Shown piece by piece: positions 10,202-19,112 of a stretch of 64,000 nucleotides of DNA (position 1 is its first letter; each line of letters begins with the position of its first letter). A model generated the notes under the pieces. The model ran no database searches, was not told where the DNA came from, and worked only from the letters and a program-made list of their open reading frames with translations. The stretch lies in the NCBI RefSeq assembly GCF_012584455.1, contig NZ_JABAEB010000003.1:282217-346216 (forward strand), given 5' to 3'. A program made the translations under genes and the position numbers. This DNA comes from Shewanella oncorhynchi. Its GTDB lineage: Bacteria > Pseudomonadota > Gammaproteobacteria > Enterobacterales > Shewanellaceae.

Positions 10202-10580
10202 ATGATCTCCTTTTCTTTGTGTAGCGATTTAAGCCATTCCCTCTGCTCAAGTTGTTGTCAGCTTTTGGCGAAAGATATGTTGTGTAAAGTGAGTGATATA
10301 AGCATCGTTAGCTTTGATAAAATTTCCAGTTGGTGGATTAAATAAATGCACTAAATTACAGAGTTTTAATGGAAATTGTGAGCAATATTGCAATTGCAAC
10401 CTTAGCGCGTTTATCTATCGAGAGGATGCGAGATTCGAACAAGGGAAGGGCTGCTGAGTCTGAGATAAGCCAAGCAGTTCGAACCCCTAGCGCACAGTGC
10501 GCAGGGGTTCGTTTATTCGACGTTAAAGGCTTATTGAGTTGAAAGAGCGTTAAACTAAAAGATGGTCAAGTGTTAAAGCA
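10202..10580. other. Intergenic region between the chemoreceptor and bioA, with a strong palindrome
   Basis: The region holds the upstream DNA of the chemoreceptor gene, whose ribosome site AAGGAGAT lies just before its start, and the downstream region of bioA. The one clear feature is a palindrome at 10480-10511: CGAACCCCT and AGGGGTTCG as 9-bp outer arms, and GCGC/GCGC as inner arms around ACAGT. No U-tract follows on the bioA-sense strand, so it is not a textbook terminator. No ORF of interest was seen. Confidence 0.6.
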
Positions 10581-11936
10581 TTAACCGTGGCTGATAAGCT
10601 GCGGCTCAAGATTTTTTGATACCGCGCTAATACCTGCTGCGACTTGCTTCATCGCACTGGTGAGTTTGCTTAATTGTGCTGAGCTAATGATATAGGGCGG
10701 CATGATATAGATAAGGTTGGCGAAGGGACGCACCCAGACGCCTAAATCAACAAATTGTTGCTGTAGCTCAGCGGTATTGACGGGTTCGTGCATCTCTAAC
10801 ACGCCGACAGCGCCGAGCACGCGCATGTCTTTTACGCTCGGCAAATCAATCGCATCCTTAAGTTCAACGCGCATTTGCTGCTCGATAGCGGCCACTTGCG
10901 CTTGCCATTCATTGCGATTGATTAAGTCTAAGCTCGCACACGCCGCCGCGCAGGCCAGCGGGTTGCCCATAAATGTCGGACCATGCATAAACACGCCAGC
11001 GGGAGATTGGCTTATGCCTTGGGCTACTTTATCGGTACATAGTGTTGCCGCTAGGCTGATATAACCGCCAGTCAGCGCTTTGCCTAAACATAAGATATCA
11101 GGGGTAATATGGGCGTGTTCATAGGCAAAAAGCTTGCCTGTTCGACCAAAGCCAGTGGCAATCTCATCTAAGATCAGCAGGACATCAAATTCATCACATA
11201 GGGTACGAAGACCCGTTAAATAATCTGCGCTGTAGAAACGCATACCGCCAGCGCCTTGCATGATTGGCTCTATAATCACTGCGGCAATATCATGGTGATT
11301 AATGCTTAATATGTCGCGCATTGCGGTTAAATCATCGGCTTGTAAGGCTTCGCCAAAGACGGTTTGTGGTGCAGGCACAAAGGATTGTTTCGTGACCGCA
11401 TCGCCGAACATAGTGTGCATGCCACCTTCGGGATCGCATACGCTCATCGCGGCAAAGGTATCGCCGTGGTAACCCTTCTTAACGGTAAGAATGCGTTGTT
11501 TTAGCGGTCGCTCTTCTCCATGTACACTTCGCCCTTGCCAACTCTGACCTTGCCAAAATTGCAGCGCCATTTTAATTGCCACTTCGACTGAGATAGATCC
11601 AGAGTCGCACAAAAAGACCTTTGTTAGCGGTTCGCAGGTCATAGCGATAAGTTTTTTACACAGTTCAATGGCGGGTTCATGGGTGATACCGCCAAACATC
11701 ACATGGCTCAGTTGATGCAACTGTTTTTCCATCGCGGTTAATATCTCGGGATGTGCATAGCCGTGCACACAGGCCCACCACGAGCTAGTACCATCGACCA
11801 ACTTGCGGCCATCGACCAGTTCAAGCTCGCAGCCTTTGGCGCTGTGTACACCAAAAACAGGAAGAGATCGGGTCATTGAGGTGTAAGGATGCCAAATATG
11901 GGCGCTATCAAAGTCAAAATCGAGTAAATTGCGCAT
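10581..11936 (-). CDS. bioA: Adenosylmethionine-8-amino-7-oxononanoate aminotransferase
   Basis: This PLP enzyme of the class III aminotransferase family makes 7,8-diaminopelargonate from KAPA using S-adenosylmethionine as amino donor, the antepenultimate step of biotin synthesis. It has 451 residues (E. coli 429). Family segments are visible: WHPYTSM near the N-terminus, DGTSSWWACVHGY, the Asp-containing LILDEIATGFGRTG, and the PLP lysine in CLGKALTGGY. It is divergent from bioB across 122 bp containing a probable BirA operator, the E. coli arrangement. Confidence 0.97.
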   Translation of the reverse strand: MRNLLDFDFDSAHIWHPYTSMTRSLPVFGVHSAKGCELELVDGRKLVDGTSSWWACVHGYAHPEILTAMEKQLHQLSHVMFGGITHEPAIELCKKLIAMTCEPLTKVFLCDSGSISVEVAIKMALQFWQGQSWQGRSVHGEERPLKQRILTVKKGYHGDTFAAMSVCDPEGGMHTMFGDAVTKQSFVPAPQTVFGEALQADDLTAMRDILSINHHDIAAVIIEPIMQGAGGMRFYSADYLTGLRTLCDEFDVLLILDEIATGFGRTGKLFAYEHAHITPDILCLGKALTGGYISLAATLCTDKVAQGISQSPAGVFMHGPTFMGNPLACAAACASLDLINRNEWQAQVAAIEQQMRVELKDAIDLPSVKDMRVLGAVGVLEMHEPVNTAELQQQFVDLGVWVRPFANLIYIMPPYIISSAQLSKLTSAMKQVAAGISAVSKNLEPQLISHG

Positions 11937-11968
11937 AAATGCTCACTTTTTTGGTGATAAAGTAGCCA

Positions 11969-12002
11969 TTAGTAAACTGGGTTCACTGGTTGGCGTTGAC
12001 AG
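11969..12002. promoter_or_regulatory. Probable BirA operator in the bioA-bioB divergent promoter
   Basis: The half sites GTAAAC (11972-11977) and GTTGAC (11995-12000) are separated by 17 bp. The E. coli BirA operator has GTAAAC and GTTTAC at about 18 bp. One base in the right half departs from perfect symmetry. The site overlaps the -35 hexamer proposed for bioB, as expected for biotinyl-AMP-BirA repression. This is a motif match by eye. Confidence 0.55.
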
Positions 12003-12023
12003 TTTAAGGGCTGAGGTTATCCT
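11996..12023 (+). promoter_or_regulatory. Candidate sigma-70 promoter of bioB
   Basis: A perfect -35 hexamer TTGACA (11996-12001) is followed after 16 bp by TATCCT (12018-12023) as a -10 element. The predicted transcription start would be near 12030, about 30 bp ahead of the bioB ATG. Confidence 0.5.
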
Positions 12024-12058
12024 AGCCAAGATAAAAAACAGAATAAAAAGGGTGTTCA

Positions 12059-13111
12059 ATGTCGCAGTTGCAAGTTCGTCATGATTGGAAGCGGGAAGAA
12101 ATCGAAGCCTTATTTGCGCTGCCGATGAATGATTTGTTATTTAAAGCCCACAGCATTCACCGTGAAGTGTACGATCCTAATGAAGTGCAAATTAGCCGCT
12201 TGTTATCGATTAAAACCGGTGCTTGCCCTGAGGATTGTAAATATTGCCCACAGAGCGCCCGTTATGACACAGGTCTAGAAAAAGAGCGTTTGCTGGCAAT
12301 GGAAACTGTGCTGACCGAAGCGCGCAGCGCTAAGGCCGCGGGGGCTTCTCGTTTCTGTATGGGCGCAGCTTGGCGTAACCCAAAAGAAAAAGACATGCCG
12401 TACCTTAAGCAAATGGTACAAGAAGTCAAAGCCTTAGGTATGGAAACCTGTATGACGCTCGGCATGCTTTCTGAAGGTCAAGCGAACGATTTAGCCAGTG
12501 CTGGCTTAGATTATTACAACCATAATTTAGATACTTCGCCTGAATATTACGGCGATGTGATCACGACACGTACCTATCAAAATCGTTTAGATACACTGAC
12601 ACATGTGCGTGCTTCTGGCATGAAAGTGTGCTCGGGCGGGATTGTCGGCATGGGTGAAAAGGCGACGGATCGTGCAGGCTTACTACAACAGCTGGCTAAT
12701 TTACCGCAGCATCCTGATTCAGTGCCGATCAATATGTTAGTTAAAGTGGCGGGCACGCCGTTTGAGAAGCTTGACGACCTCGACCCACTCGAATTTGTGC
12801 GTACTATCGCCGTAGCGCGTATCTTAATGCCGCTTTCCCGCGTGCGGTTATCGGCAGGCCGCGAAAATATGAGTGATGAGTTGCAGGCCATGTGTTTCTT
12901 TGCTGGCGCTAACTCGATTTTCTATGGTTGTAAATTGCTGACCACACCAAACCCAGAAGAAAGCGATGATATGGGGCTATTTCGACGTTTAGGCTTACGT
13001 CCCGAGCAGGGCGCCGCGGCAAAACTGGAAGAAGAAAGTGCTGTTTTAGCAAAAGCGGCGGCCTATCAAGATAAGTCATCGGCACAATTCTATGACGCGG
13101 GTGCTTTGTAA
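12059..13111 (+). CDS. bioB: Biotin synthase
   Basis: This radical SAM enzyme inserts sulfur into dethiobiotin to give biotin. It has 350 residues (E. coli 346). The CxxxCxxC motif for the [4Fe-4S] cluster is C56, C60 and C63 (CPEDCKYC). The [12 protein letters not shown] segment and the RLSAGRE segment, whose Arg helps hold the second Fe-S cluster, are also present. It is the first gene of the plus-strand biotin operon. A 152-bp gap with a small hairpin separates it from bioF, so either readthrough or an internal promoter feeds the later genes. Confidence 0.98.
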   Translation: MSQLQVRHDWKREEIEALFALPMNDLLFKAHSIHREVYDPNEVQISRLLSIKTGACPEDCKYCPQSARYDTGLEKERLLAMETVLTEARSAKAAGASRFCMGAAWRNPKEKDMPYLKQMVQEVKALGMETCMTLGMLSEGQANDLASAGLDYYNHNLDTSPEYYGDVITTRTYQNRLDTLTHVRASGMKVCSGGIVGMGEKATDRAGLLQQLANLPQHPDSVPINMLVKVAGTPFEKLDDLDPLEFVRTIAVARILMPLSRVRLSAGRENMSDELQAMCFFAGANSIFYGCKLLTTPNPEESDDMGLFRRLGLRPEQGAAAKLEEESAVLAKAAAYQDKSSAQFYDAGAL

Positions 13112-13185
13112 TATCACTGAGTGCATGTTGTCCGACAAACAGGTCGAATAGCCTGTAAACCTTGTTGGCTGCAGCCTATTTTGAT

Positions 13186-13211
13186 TGCGGCCGATAGCTT
13201 TATTGGCCGCA
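13186..13211. other. Intercistronic hairpin between bioB and bioF
   Basis: TGCGGCC (13186-13192) and GGCCGCA (13205-13211) form a 7-bp stem with a 12-base loop. No U-tract follows, so this is more likely an mRNA processing or stability element than a terminator. A short palindrome, GGCTGCAGCC, lies at 13167-13176. Confidence 0.45.
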
Positions 13212-13263
13212 CTCCATTTTTCAAGCAAGCATTTTTAAGACAATCATTCTTGAGGCTAAATCG

Positions 13264-14496
13264 ATGAGTTCTCTGCTCGAGATGAAAATTGCCGCCCGTC
13301 AGCAAGCCTTACGTGAGCAAGGTTTATTACGGCAACGTAAAATGCTGAGTGTTGATCACAGCTTTGATGTTAACGCACCCACTTCGAGCCCGCGCTTTGT
13401 GTTCGAAGGGCGATCCTATGTTAATTTTAGCAGTAATGATTATTTAGGTTTATCCCGCGTTCCTGAGTTGGTTGAAGCGCTGCACCTTGGCGCGCAGACC
13501 TACGGTGTGGGTAGCGGTGCATCGCCCTTAGTGACAGGGTACAGTGATGCGCATGTCACACTTGAACGTGAACTCTGCGCCTTAACGGGGCATGAAGCGG
13601 GATTACTATTCTGCTCGGGCTTTAGTGCCAATACGGCGTTAATGAAAACCTTGTTTGATCAGCAAGATACTGTGATTGCCGATAAACTTGTGCACGCCTC
13701 AATTATCGATGGTTTGCAGGACAGCGGTGCGCAGTTAAAACGTTTTTTACATAATTCGCTTGAGAGCGCTGAGCGGCTTCTGACTCGAAATCACGCATCG
13801 GCGTTAATCACAGAAAGCGTGTTTAGCATGGACGGGGATTGTGCGCCGATCACTCAGTTATCGGCGCTTTGTCGTCAACAGAATACTTGGTTGATTGTTG
13901 ATGATGCCCATGGTTTTGCGGTGCTCGGTGACTATCAAAATAGTGATGCAAGAGATAAAGCCGCCAAGCTTATCGATGTGCAAGTGGTGACCTTTGGTAA
14001 GGCATTAGGTTGCCAAGGCGCAGCGGTTTTGGGGAGTCAGGCGCTGATCGACTTTTTGGTCAGTAATGCCCGCGAATATATTTATTCGACCGCCTTATCG
14101 CCCGCCAATGCCGCATTAGCGTTAGCCGCGACTCGGTACTGCACTGCACATCCTGAGTTACAGCAAAAGCTGCTTGAGAATATTTCGCTATTCAAACAGT
14201 TATGCCTCGATGCTGCCGTGCCCCTTTTAGGTTCGGATACCGCAATTCAGCCGTTGATCATTGGCGATGCGCAGCAAACCCTGCAAGTCGCCGAAGCGTT
14301 AAGAGCCGCGGGCATTTGGGTTGGGGCGATTCGCCCGCCGACGGTGCCTGTAGGGTCGGCGCGGTTACGCATTACCTTAACGGCGACCCATACCGCTGAA
14401 GATATTGCTGCTTGTGTTGAGCAATTAGCCCAAGTGCTCAGTCGTGTTGGTATTCCGCTTGTCAGTGAACGAGAATCTGCCTATGAGTACAGATAA
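13264..14496 (+). CDS. bioF: 8-amino-7-oxononanoate synthase
   Basis: This PLP-dependent alpha-oxoamine synthase condenses pimeloyl-ACP with L-alanine to form KAPA. It has 410 residues (E. coli 384). Recognisable segments are NFSSNDYLGLS, VGSGASPLVTGY, the cofactor Asp/His pair in IVDDAHGFAVLG and the Schiff-base lysine K246 in TFGKALG. The ATG at 13264 follows a weak GAGG site. It is the second gene of bioBFCD. Confidence 0.97.
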   Translation: MSSLLEMKIAARQQALREQGLLRQRKMLSVDHSFDVNAPTSSPRFVFEGRSYVNFSSNDYLGLSRVPELVEALHLGAQTYGVGSGASPLVTGYSDAHVTLERELCALTGHEAGLLFCSGFSANTALMKTLFDQQDTVIADKLVHASIIDGLQDSGAQLKRFLHNSLESAERLLTRNHASALITESVFSMDGDCAPITQLSALCRQQNTWLIVDDAHGFAVLGDYQNSDARDKAAKLIDVQVVTFGKALGCQGAAVLGSQALIDFLVSNAREYIYSTALSPANAALALAATRYCTAHPELQQKLLENISLFKQLCLDAAVPLLGSDTAIQPLIIGDAQQTLQVAEALRAAGIWVGAIRPPTVPVGSARLRITLTATHTAEDIAACVEQLAQVLSRVGIPLVSERESAYEYR

Positions 14497-14548
14497 ATGT
14501 ACCCTATAGATCGCGTTATTTTATTGAATGTTAAGTTTTTATGGTTGA

Positions 14549-15520
14549 GTGTTAGTTAAAATGCCAAGCCTGATAAAGTCTAGTGATCCAAGCTGTAGTG
14601 AGCCTGCTCATGAGTCAAACAAGTTTATAGCTTGCGATCTTAAGCTGAGTGAGCTTAATGCGGGCGTTTCTTATGGGGGCGTTTTCGCGGGGACTGTGTC
14701 CAATGTGCACGGGACTCAAATTGCTGAACGTTTTTCTGCAGCGGCTCATAGTTACCAAGATCATAATCAATTACAACGCCTGAGCGCTGCCAGTTTACTC
14801 AGTGAGTTTTCGGCAGCAGGTTATCTGTTAGACATCGGGGCAGGCCCAGGCACGGATTTTTCTGCGTACCACAGTGTGTCTCAACCAGCGGATCTCTCTA
14901 CGCAAAATCCATCCACAACTGTATTTGCCGTGGATATTGCCCTTGGCATGCTACAAAAGCTAAAACAGTCTTATCCCGATTATCTCGGCGTATGTGCCGA
15001 TGCGCAGTGTTTACCTTTTACCAATGGCTGCATGGATGTTATTTACTCTAATCTAGCCCTGCAATGGTGTGCTGATTTTCCCGCTGCGGTAGCCGAAATA
15101 GCGCGGGTACTTAAGCCGAACGGTGAGTGTCATTTGAGCCTAGTAGCGCAGGGGAGTTTGAATCAGTTAGCTGAATTAGGGTTAAGAGTGAATGACTTTT
15201 CGACGATGCAAGCACTCAAGGCTGCATTTAAACTCGATACATGGCAATTACTTGAAGTGCAACTCGTCCCTATGACAGTGTATTTTGACACTCTTAAGGC
15301 ACTACTCTATTCAATTAAAGGTGTGGGGGCTTCTGTACATGTCGCCAGTTCAACAACTCGGGTTTCAGGTTCAACAGTGAGTGCTTCAGAATTCACTCCA
15401 CGGCTGCGTGGTCGTCAAGATTGGCAGGCCATGCAGGCCAAAGCCGAATCGCTACGTTTACCCCAAGGTTTGCCATTAACTTACCAGATAGTTCAAATAC
15501 GTGCTCGGCGCAGGTTTTAA
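14549..15520 (+). CDS. bioC: Malonyl-ACP O-methyltransferase BioC with long N-terminal extension
   Basis: This SAM-dependent methyltransferase methylates malonyl-ACP so that fatty acid synthesis can build the pimeloyl chain. The Rossmann motif I is [11 protein letters not shown], followed by [10 protein letters not shown] and the family segment YSNLALQWC. Family similarity begins only at [12 protein letters not shown] (near residue 59), so the 323-residue product is about 70 residues longer than E. coli BioC. The chosen start is GTG at 14549; ATG at 14561 is an equally plausible alternative, and a much later start would remove the extension. No bioH-like esterase lies in the window. Confidence 0.9.
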   Translation: MLVKMPSLIKSSDPSCSEPAHESNKFIACDLKLSELNAGVSYGGVFAGTVSNVHGTQIAERFSAAAHSYQDHNQLQRLSAASLLSEFSAAGYLLDIGAGPGTDFSAYHSVSQPADLSTQNPSTTVFAVDIALGMLQKLKQSYPDYLGVCADAQCLPFTNGCMDVIYSNLALQWCADFPAAVAEIARVLKPNGECHLSLVAQGSLNQLAELGLRVNDFSTMQALKAAFKLDTWQLLEVQLVPMTVYFDTLKALLYSIKGVGASVHVASSTTRVSGSTVSASEFTPRLRGRQDWQAMQAKAESLRLPQGLPLTYQIVQIRARRRF

Positions 15521-15686
15521 AGTTCACATATTATGCCTTTAGTCATGGCATTATTAATTAGCACTAATATCTAGAAAACGTTGGATTTTTAACATTACGT
15601 ATAGAGATCGTTAGCTATATGGACATTTAGCTTATGGAGAGTGGGCTTAACAAAGCGCAACTCATAGCAACAGATAAGGATCTAAT

Positions 15687-16427
15687 ATGTATTTTGTAAC
15701 AGGTACAGATACCGATAGCGGTAAGACTTTGGTTTCGGCGGCATTATTAACCGCTGTGAATCGTTTAGGGCTCATAGCCAATGCTGACTCTGCTGTGAGT
15801 ATTCTTGCAGCTAACACTATGTTGACTTTAGGTGTTAAACCCATCGCCTCGGGCTGCGCGCAAACCTCTGAAGGATTGCGCAATGCCGATGCGTTACAGC
15901 TGATGACGTCATCATCATTAAAACTGGCTTATCCACTCATCAATCCTTTTTCCTTCGAACCTGCGATTGCACCGCACATTGCCGCCGCCCAAGTGGGCGT
16001 GAGTTTAGCGCCTGAAGCTATCATTGAAAGTTTAGATTTAGTGGCATTTGCTCAAGCGGATTTTTGCTTGATTGAGGGCGCGGGAGGCTGGCGTTTACCC
16101 TTAGGTGATGGTAGGTATCTTTCGGAAGTCGTACAGAGATTAGAACTGCCAGTGATACTCGTGGTTGGCATGAAACTCGGCTGCTTAAATCATGCATTGC
16201 TGACTCAAGAGGCGATATTGGCCGATGGGCTTAAGATTGCAGGCTGGGTTGCTAATAGTGTCGATCCGAACATGAGTATGTTTGAGGAGAATCTGACGAG
16301 CCTTAAAGAGATGATGACAGCACCTTTCCTCGGTTGTGTGCCATTTCTCGAGGATCCAAGTGCTGAAAACGCTGCTGACTATGTCGATATTGCGCCACTT
16401 TATCAAGGTGAGGAGAGCAATACTTAG
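15687..16427 (+). CDS. bioD: Dethiobiotin synthetase
   Basis: This ATP-dependent carboxylase closes the ureido ring of dethiobiotin from 7,8-diaminopelargonate and CO2. It has 246 residues (E. coli BioD1 about 225). The P-loop GTDTDSGKT lies at the N-terminus, followed by KPIASG, EGLRNADAL, the magnesium-binding EGAGGW and VVGMKLGCLNHA. Compared with E. coli, about 18 residues are inserted between the first helix and KPIASG (from about residue 29). The frame is intact and all catalytic motifs remain. It lies 166 bp after bioC, so it may have its own promoter. A bidirectional terminator follows. Confidence 0.95.
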   Translation: MYFVTGTDTDSGKTLVSAALLTAVNRLGLIANADSAVSILAANTMLTLGVKPIASGCAQTSEGLRNADALQLMTSSSLKLAYPLINPFSFEPAIAPHIAAAQVGVSLAPEAIIESLDLVAFAQADFCLIEGAGGWRLPLGDGRYLSEVVQRLELPVILVVGMKLGCLNHALLTQEAILADGLKIAGWVANSVDPNMSMFEENLTSLKEMMTAPFLGCVPFLEDPSAENAADYVDIAPLYQGEESNT

Positions 16428-16485
16428 CAACTACTTAATTGTTTAAGACTTTCCCCTAAGCGGAACGGTTATTTTTCTTTTGATA

Positions 16486-16520
16486 AAAAGTGAGCCTCAA
16501 ATCATGTTGAGGCTCATTTC
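16486..16520. terminator. Bidirectional terminator between bioD and the HU-family gene
   Basis: TGAGCCTCAA (16491-16500) and TTGAGGCTCA (16507-16516) form a perfect 10-bp stem with a 6-base loop. AAAAAG lies on the left and TTTCT on the right, so both converging transcripts can end here. Confidence 0.88.
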
Positions 16521-16579
16521 TATCAAGGCTGCTGATTAATGTTCGCAAAATCTCGCAAAATAGTGCCTGCACATTGAAG

Positions 16580-16861
16580 CTAAGCGCCGCTATTGATTTG
16601 CTGCTTCAATGTGGTTGAGGCTTTAAAGCTGGGCTGATTGTAACCGTCTATTTCTATGGCTTCGCCCGTTTGTGGATTACGCCCTGTTTTAGCGACATGG
16701 TATCTGAGTTCAAAGGTGCCAAATTGTGGCAGGAAAATTTTCTCGCCTTCGCTCAATGCGGCGTGGATCTGTTGCAGTATCTGCTCAACCACAGGTTTAG
16801 TGCTCGCTTGCGATGCATTGAGCTCGGCGGCAATACGTTGGATAAGTTGTGCTTTGTTCAT
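16580..16861 (-). CDS. HU/IHF-family nucleoid DNA-binding protein
   Basis: This 93-residue basic protein has the HU fold pattern: the N-terminal helices MNKAQLIQRIAAEL, GEKIFLPQFGTFELR in the beta arm base, and the DNA-intercalating region GRNPQTGEAIEI, whose RNPxTG is the family signature. It binds and bends DNA. The open frame extends 26 codons upstream, but ATG at 16861 follows AGAGGTT and begins exactly at the family N-terminus. It is neither the main HupA/HupB type nor clearly IHF, so the specific name is left open. Confidence 0.92.
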   Translation of the reverse strand: MNKAQLIQRIAAELNASQASTKPVVEQILQQIHAALSEGEKIFLPQFGTFELRYHVAKTGRNPQTGEAIEIDGYNQPSFKASTTLKQQINSGA

Positions 16862-17073
16862 AGAAACCTCTGAAGTCAGCTTAGGTTCAATCGAAGGGGA
16901 GTTATAACAAGCTCGTCCCGAGATTGAAAGCCATAGCAAGCTCAGCGCGGTTGATTGGTGTTTTATTGACAGGCTTGTGAAGCTTTTGGTGATTGTGTGT
17001 TGCTAAAGTAAGTACAAGTTTGTCGGATTGAGTGGCAGGCTGATTTTACTGGGCGAAGTGACTGACTTAATTT

Positions 17074-17134
17074 AAAGGCTTATTGAAAGGCTTATTGAAA
17101 GCCTTAGTTAAAAGGCTTAGTTAAAAGGCTTAAG
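17074..17134. repeat. Five degenerate 12-13-bp tandem repeats
   Basis: AAAGGCTTATTG occurs twice in tandem (17074-17085, 17086-17097). AAAGCCTTAGTTA (17098-17110), AAAGGCTTAGTTA (17111-17123) and a last partial unit AAAGGCTTAAG follow. The final unit merges into the left arm of the adjoining hairpin, so the array looks like slippage expansion from that arm. Confidence 0.85.
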
Positions 17135-17157
17135 CGCAAGGCGTATTGCGCTTAAGC
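17128..17157 (-). terminator. 12-bp perfect hairpin downstream of the ABC operon
   Basis: GCTTAAGCGCAA (17128-17139) and TTGCGCTTAAGC (17146-17157) pair perfectly around GGCGTA. On the minus strand, which carries the ABC transporter transcript, it is followed by CTTTTAAC, a short U-tract. It lies about 57 bp past the ATPase stop, consistent with a terminator of moderate strength. Confidence 0.6.
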
Positions 17158-17213
17158 TATGGATTGAACACTATTCAACCGTTGGGTGATGAGAAACCCC
17201 TTTTAACGCTTGC

Positions 17214-18125
17214 CTATGAAAAGAGCGTTTCTTCCAGAGTGCGACCTTTCAGCAGCATCTTGTATTGCCATTGATGCTGATTGAAGAGGGCGAATAGGCG
17301 CATCTCAATATCACTGTTGTGCGCTTTTTCTGTATTTGTGTCTAGCTGGATAATAAACACATTGCTTTGTTTTGAGCTAATGTTCACCACTCCCGCCAGT
17401 TTTGCCACTTCCGCTTGCAGTGCATCGCTCTCACAATTTTGCATGGTTAACGTCAGGTAATCGCTGTCGGTCGATGCATGCATTGACACCGCTTGACTCA
17501 GTTGGCCTTTATCTAAATACAACACTTGATCGCACAACTTTTCGAGCTCATCGAGATTATGGGAGCTGATCATAAAGGTTGTGGTGGGTGATAAGGCTTT
17601 GACCAGTTCACGGACTTTTTTCGCATTGGCAGGATCGAGTCCCGCCGTCGGTTCATCTAATAATACTAATTCTGGCGAGCCAATCAGCGCCTGCGCAATC
17701 GATACACGTTTACTCATACCGTGGCTAAGGCTAGGCGGTTTTTGCTCGGCAACATCAATTAGATCGACCAAGGCCAACACGCGCAGTGCCTCTTGCTTTG
17801 CTTGCTCTAGGTTCATGCCCTGCAGACGAGCGAAAAATATTAACTGACTGACAATCGTCAAGTTGGGATCGAGCACTGCATCCTGGGGTAAAGCGGCAAT
17901 CTTGCCTAAGAGTTTAGGGCTATTGGGGGCTTCACCGAGTAGGGTTATGGTTCCAGAACTAGGTGATAAATAGCCGCATAACAGGCTAAAAAGTGTGGTT
18001 TTACCCGCGCCATTGGGACCGACAAGGGCGATGGGGGCACCCGCTTCAAGACTGAAGCTCACATCATTCAGCGCCTTTTTGCTGCCGTAAAGCTTCGACA
18101 GCCCTTGGCATTGGATCAGACTCAT
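17214..18125 (-). CDS. ABC transporter ATP-binding protein
   Basis: This 303-residue ATPase subunit belongs to the DrrA/CcmA-like exporter group. Walker A is GPNGAGKT (36-43), the signature loop is the variant LSHGMSKR, Walker B is LVLLDEPTAGLD, and the H-loop lies in ISSHNLDEL. A C-terminal extension of about 90 residues follows the ATPase core. It overlaps the permease gene by 4 bp (ATGA arrangement), so the two subunits are translationally coupled and form a half-transporter pair. The substrate cannot be inferred from the sequence. Confidence 0.92.
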   Translation of the reverse strand: MSLIQCQGLSKLYGSKKALNDVSFSLEAGAPIALVGPNGAGKTTLFSLLCGYLSPSSGTITLLGEAPNSPKLLGKIAALPQDAVLDPNLTIVSQLIFFARLQGMNLEQAKQEALRVLALVDLIDVAEQKPPSLSHGMSKRVSIAQALIGSPELVLLDEPTAGLDPANAKKVRELVKALSPTTTFMISSHNLDELEKLCDQVLYLDKGQLSQAVSMHASTDSDYLTLTMQNCESDALQAEVAKLAGVVNISSKQSNVFIIQLDTNTEKAHNSDIEMRLFALFNQHQWQYKMLLKGRTLEETLFS

Positions 18126-18952
18126 AGCGAGCTCCTTTGCATATAAATTCTGCCGAGCAAGAGGGCCACAGCGGTTTGTAACAGTGGAATAGGGGCATAG
18201 ACTAAGCTATTGAGTCCATTGGTATTGAGCATGTCCGACAGTTGAGCACCGGGTAATACCCACTGGAGTTGTGCTAGTAGGCTAGATTGATTCGCTAACA
18301 CCACGATAGTGATGGAAATCACTGTCCATAAAATGGTGGCAAACACCATAGCTTGGCGTGCCGTGCGCGCATACAGGGACAATAAAGTCATCACAGCCGT
18401 GTAGGGCAAGATCACTATGATGAGGTTAAGGCCCACTAAGGCGCCAGACGTTAACGCAGATAAAAACAGTTGGCTGTCGCGGCTGAGCGCAAGGGCGACA
18501 GTGGCGATAATCGTTAATAGGATCAGTAAACCTTGGATCAGAATTTGGCCAAGGAAACGCCCGAACAATAAGCTGTCACGGCTAGTGCGTATGGTTAAAA
18601 AGCGCAGCGTGCCGCGGGTTTTATCCGATGAGAACTGATCGGCGGCGATAAGAATGCTGAACAGTGGAAACAAATACAGCGCAAAGCACCAAAACACCGC
18701 CATTTCGGCCACGGGCCACTCAAAGAGCACATTGAGGGTATTGGCACCAAATAAGCTGTCGATGATATCTTTTACATTGGGCTGCAATAACATGGCCGAT
18801 GCACTTTGAATGGGGTAAAGCAGAAGTACACCCCAAACTAAACCAAAGGCGACCAAGGCGATGATCCCGCGGGTATTAAATAAAAATTTGCGCAGTTCAA
18901 ACATGGCGATAATAAACATGTTGTTGAAACTGCTGGGTGGATTATTGGTCAT
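18122..18952 (-). CDS. ABC-2 type transporter permease
   Basis: This 276-residue membrane protein has about six predicted hydrophobic segments in the ABC-2 pattern: an N-terminal amphipathic stretch FELRKFLFNTRG, the cytosolic ADQFSSDKTRGTLRFL segment typical of the family between the second and third helices, and a short C-terminal tail. It pairs with the ATPase encoded directly downstream. Its start lies 18952 bp into the window, with the 160-bp gap to yceH upstream. Export of a lipid, peptide or drug is possible but not shown. Confidence 0.88.
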   Translation of the reverse strand: MTNNPPSSFNNMFIIAMFELRKFLFNTRGIIALVAFGLVWGVLLLYPIQSASAMLLQPNVKDIIDSLFGANTLNVLFEWPVAEMAVFWCFALYLFPLFSILIAADQFSSDKTRGTLRFLTIRTSRDSLLFGRFLGQILIQGLLILLTIIATVALALSRDSQLFLSALTSGALVGLNLIIVILPYTAVMTLLSLYARTARQAMVFATILWTVISITIVVLANQSSLLAQLQWVLPGAQLSDMLNTNGLNSLVYAPIPLLQTAVALLLGRIYMQRSSL

Positions 18953-19112
18953 GTGCTGTCTCTATTCTTTTTGCGCTAGGTTCAGGGGCTATGGTGCTTG
19001 GCGCGGTTAAGTTTCTCACCCTTGGGTAGACAGTGGATTGGTCCATAAGTGCCATGTTGCTCACATAGCACTTATTATCCATCGGTATTTATCAGTCATT
19101 ATCTATCGCTAA

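Larger units (their letters stand above)
16862..17213. other. Intergenic region between the HU-family gene and the ABC operon
   Basis: The left part is the upstream region of the HU-family gene on the minus strand. The right part (17074-17157) carries a short tandem repeat array that runs into a perfect hairpin, described separately. No coding potential was seen. Confidence 0.6.
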
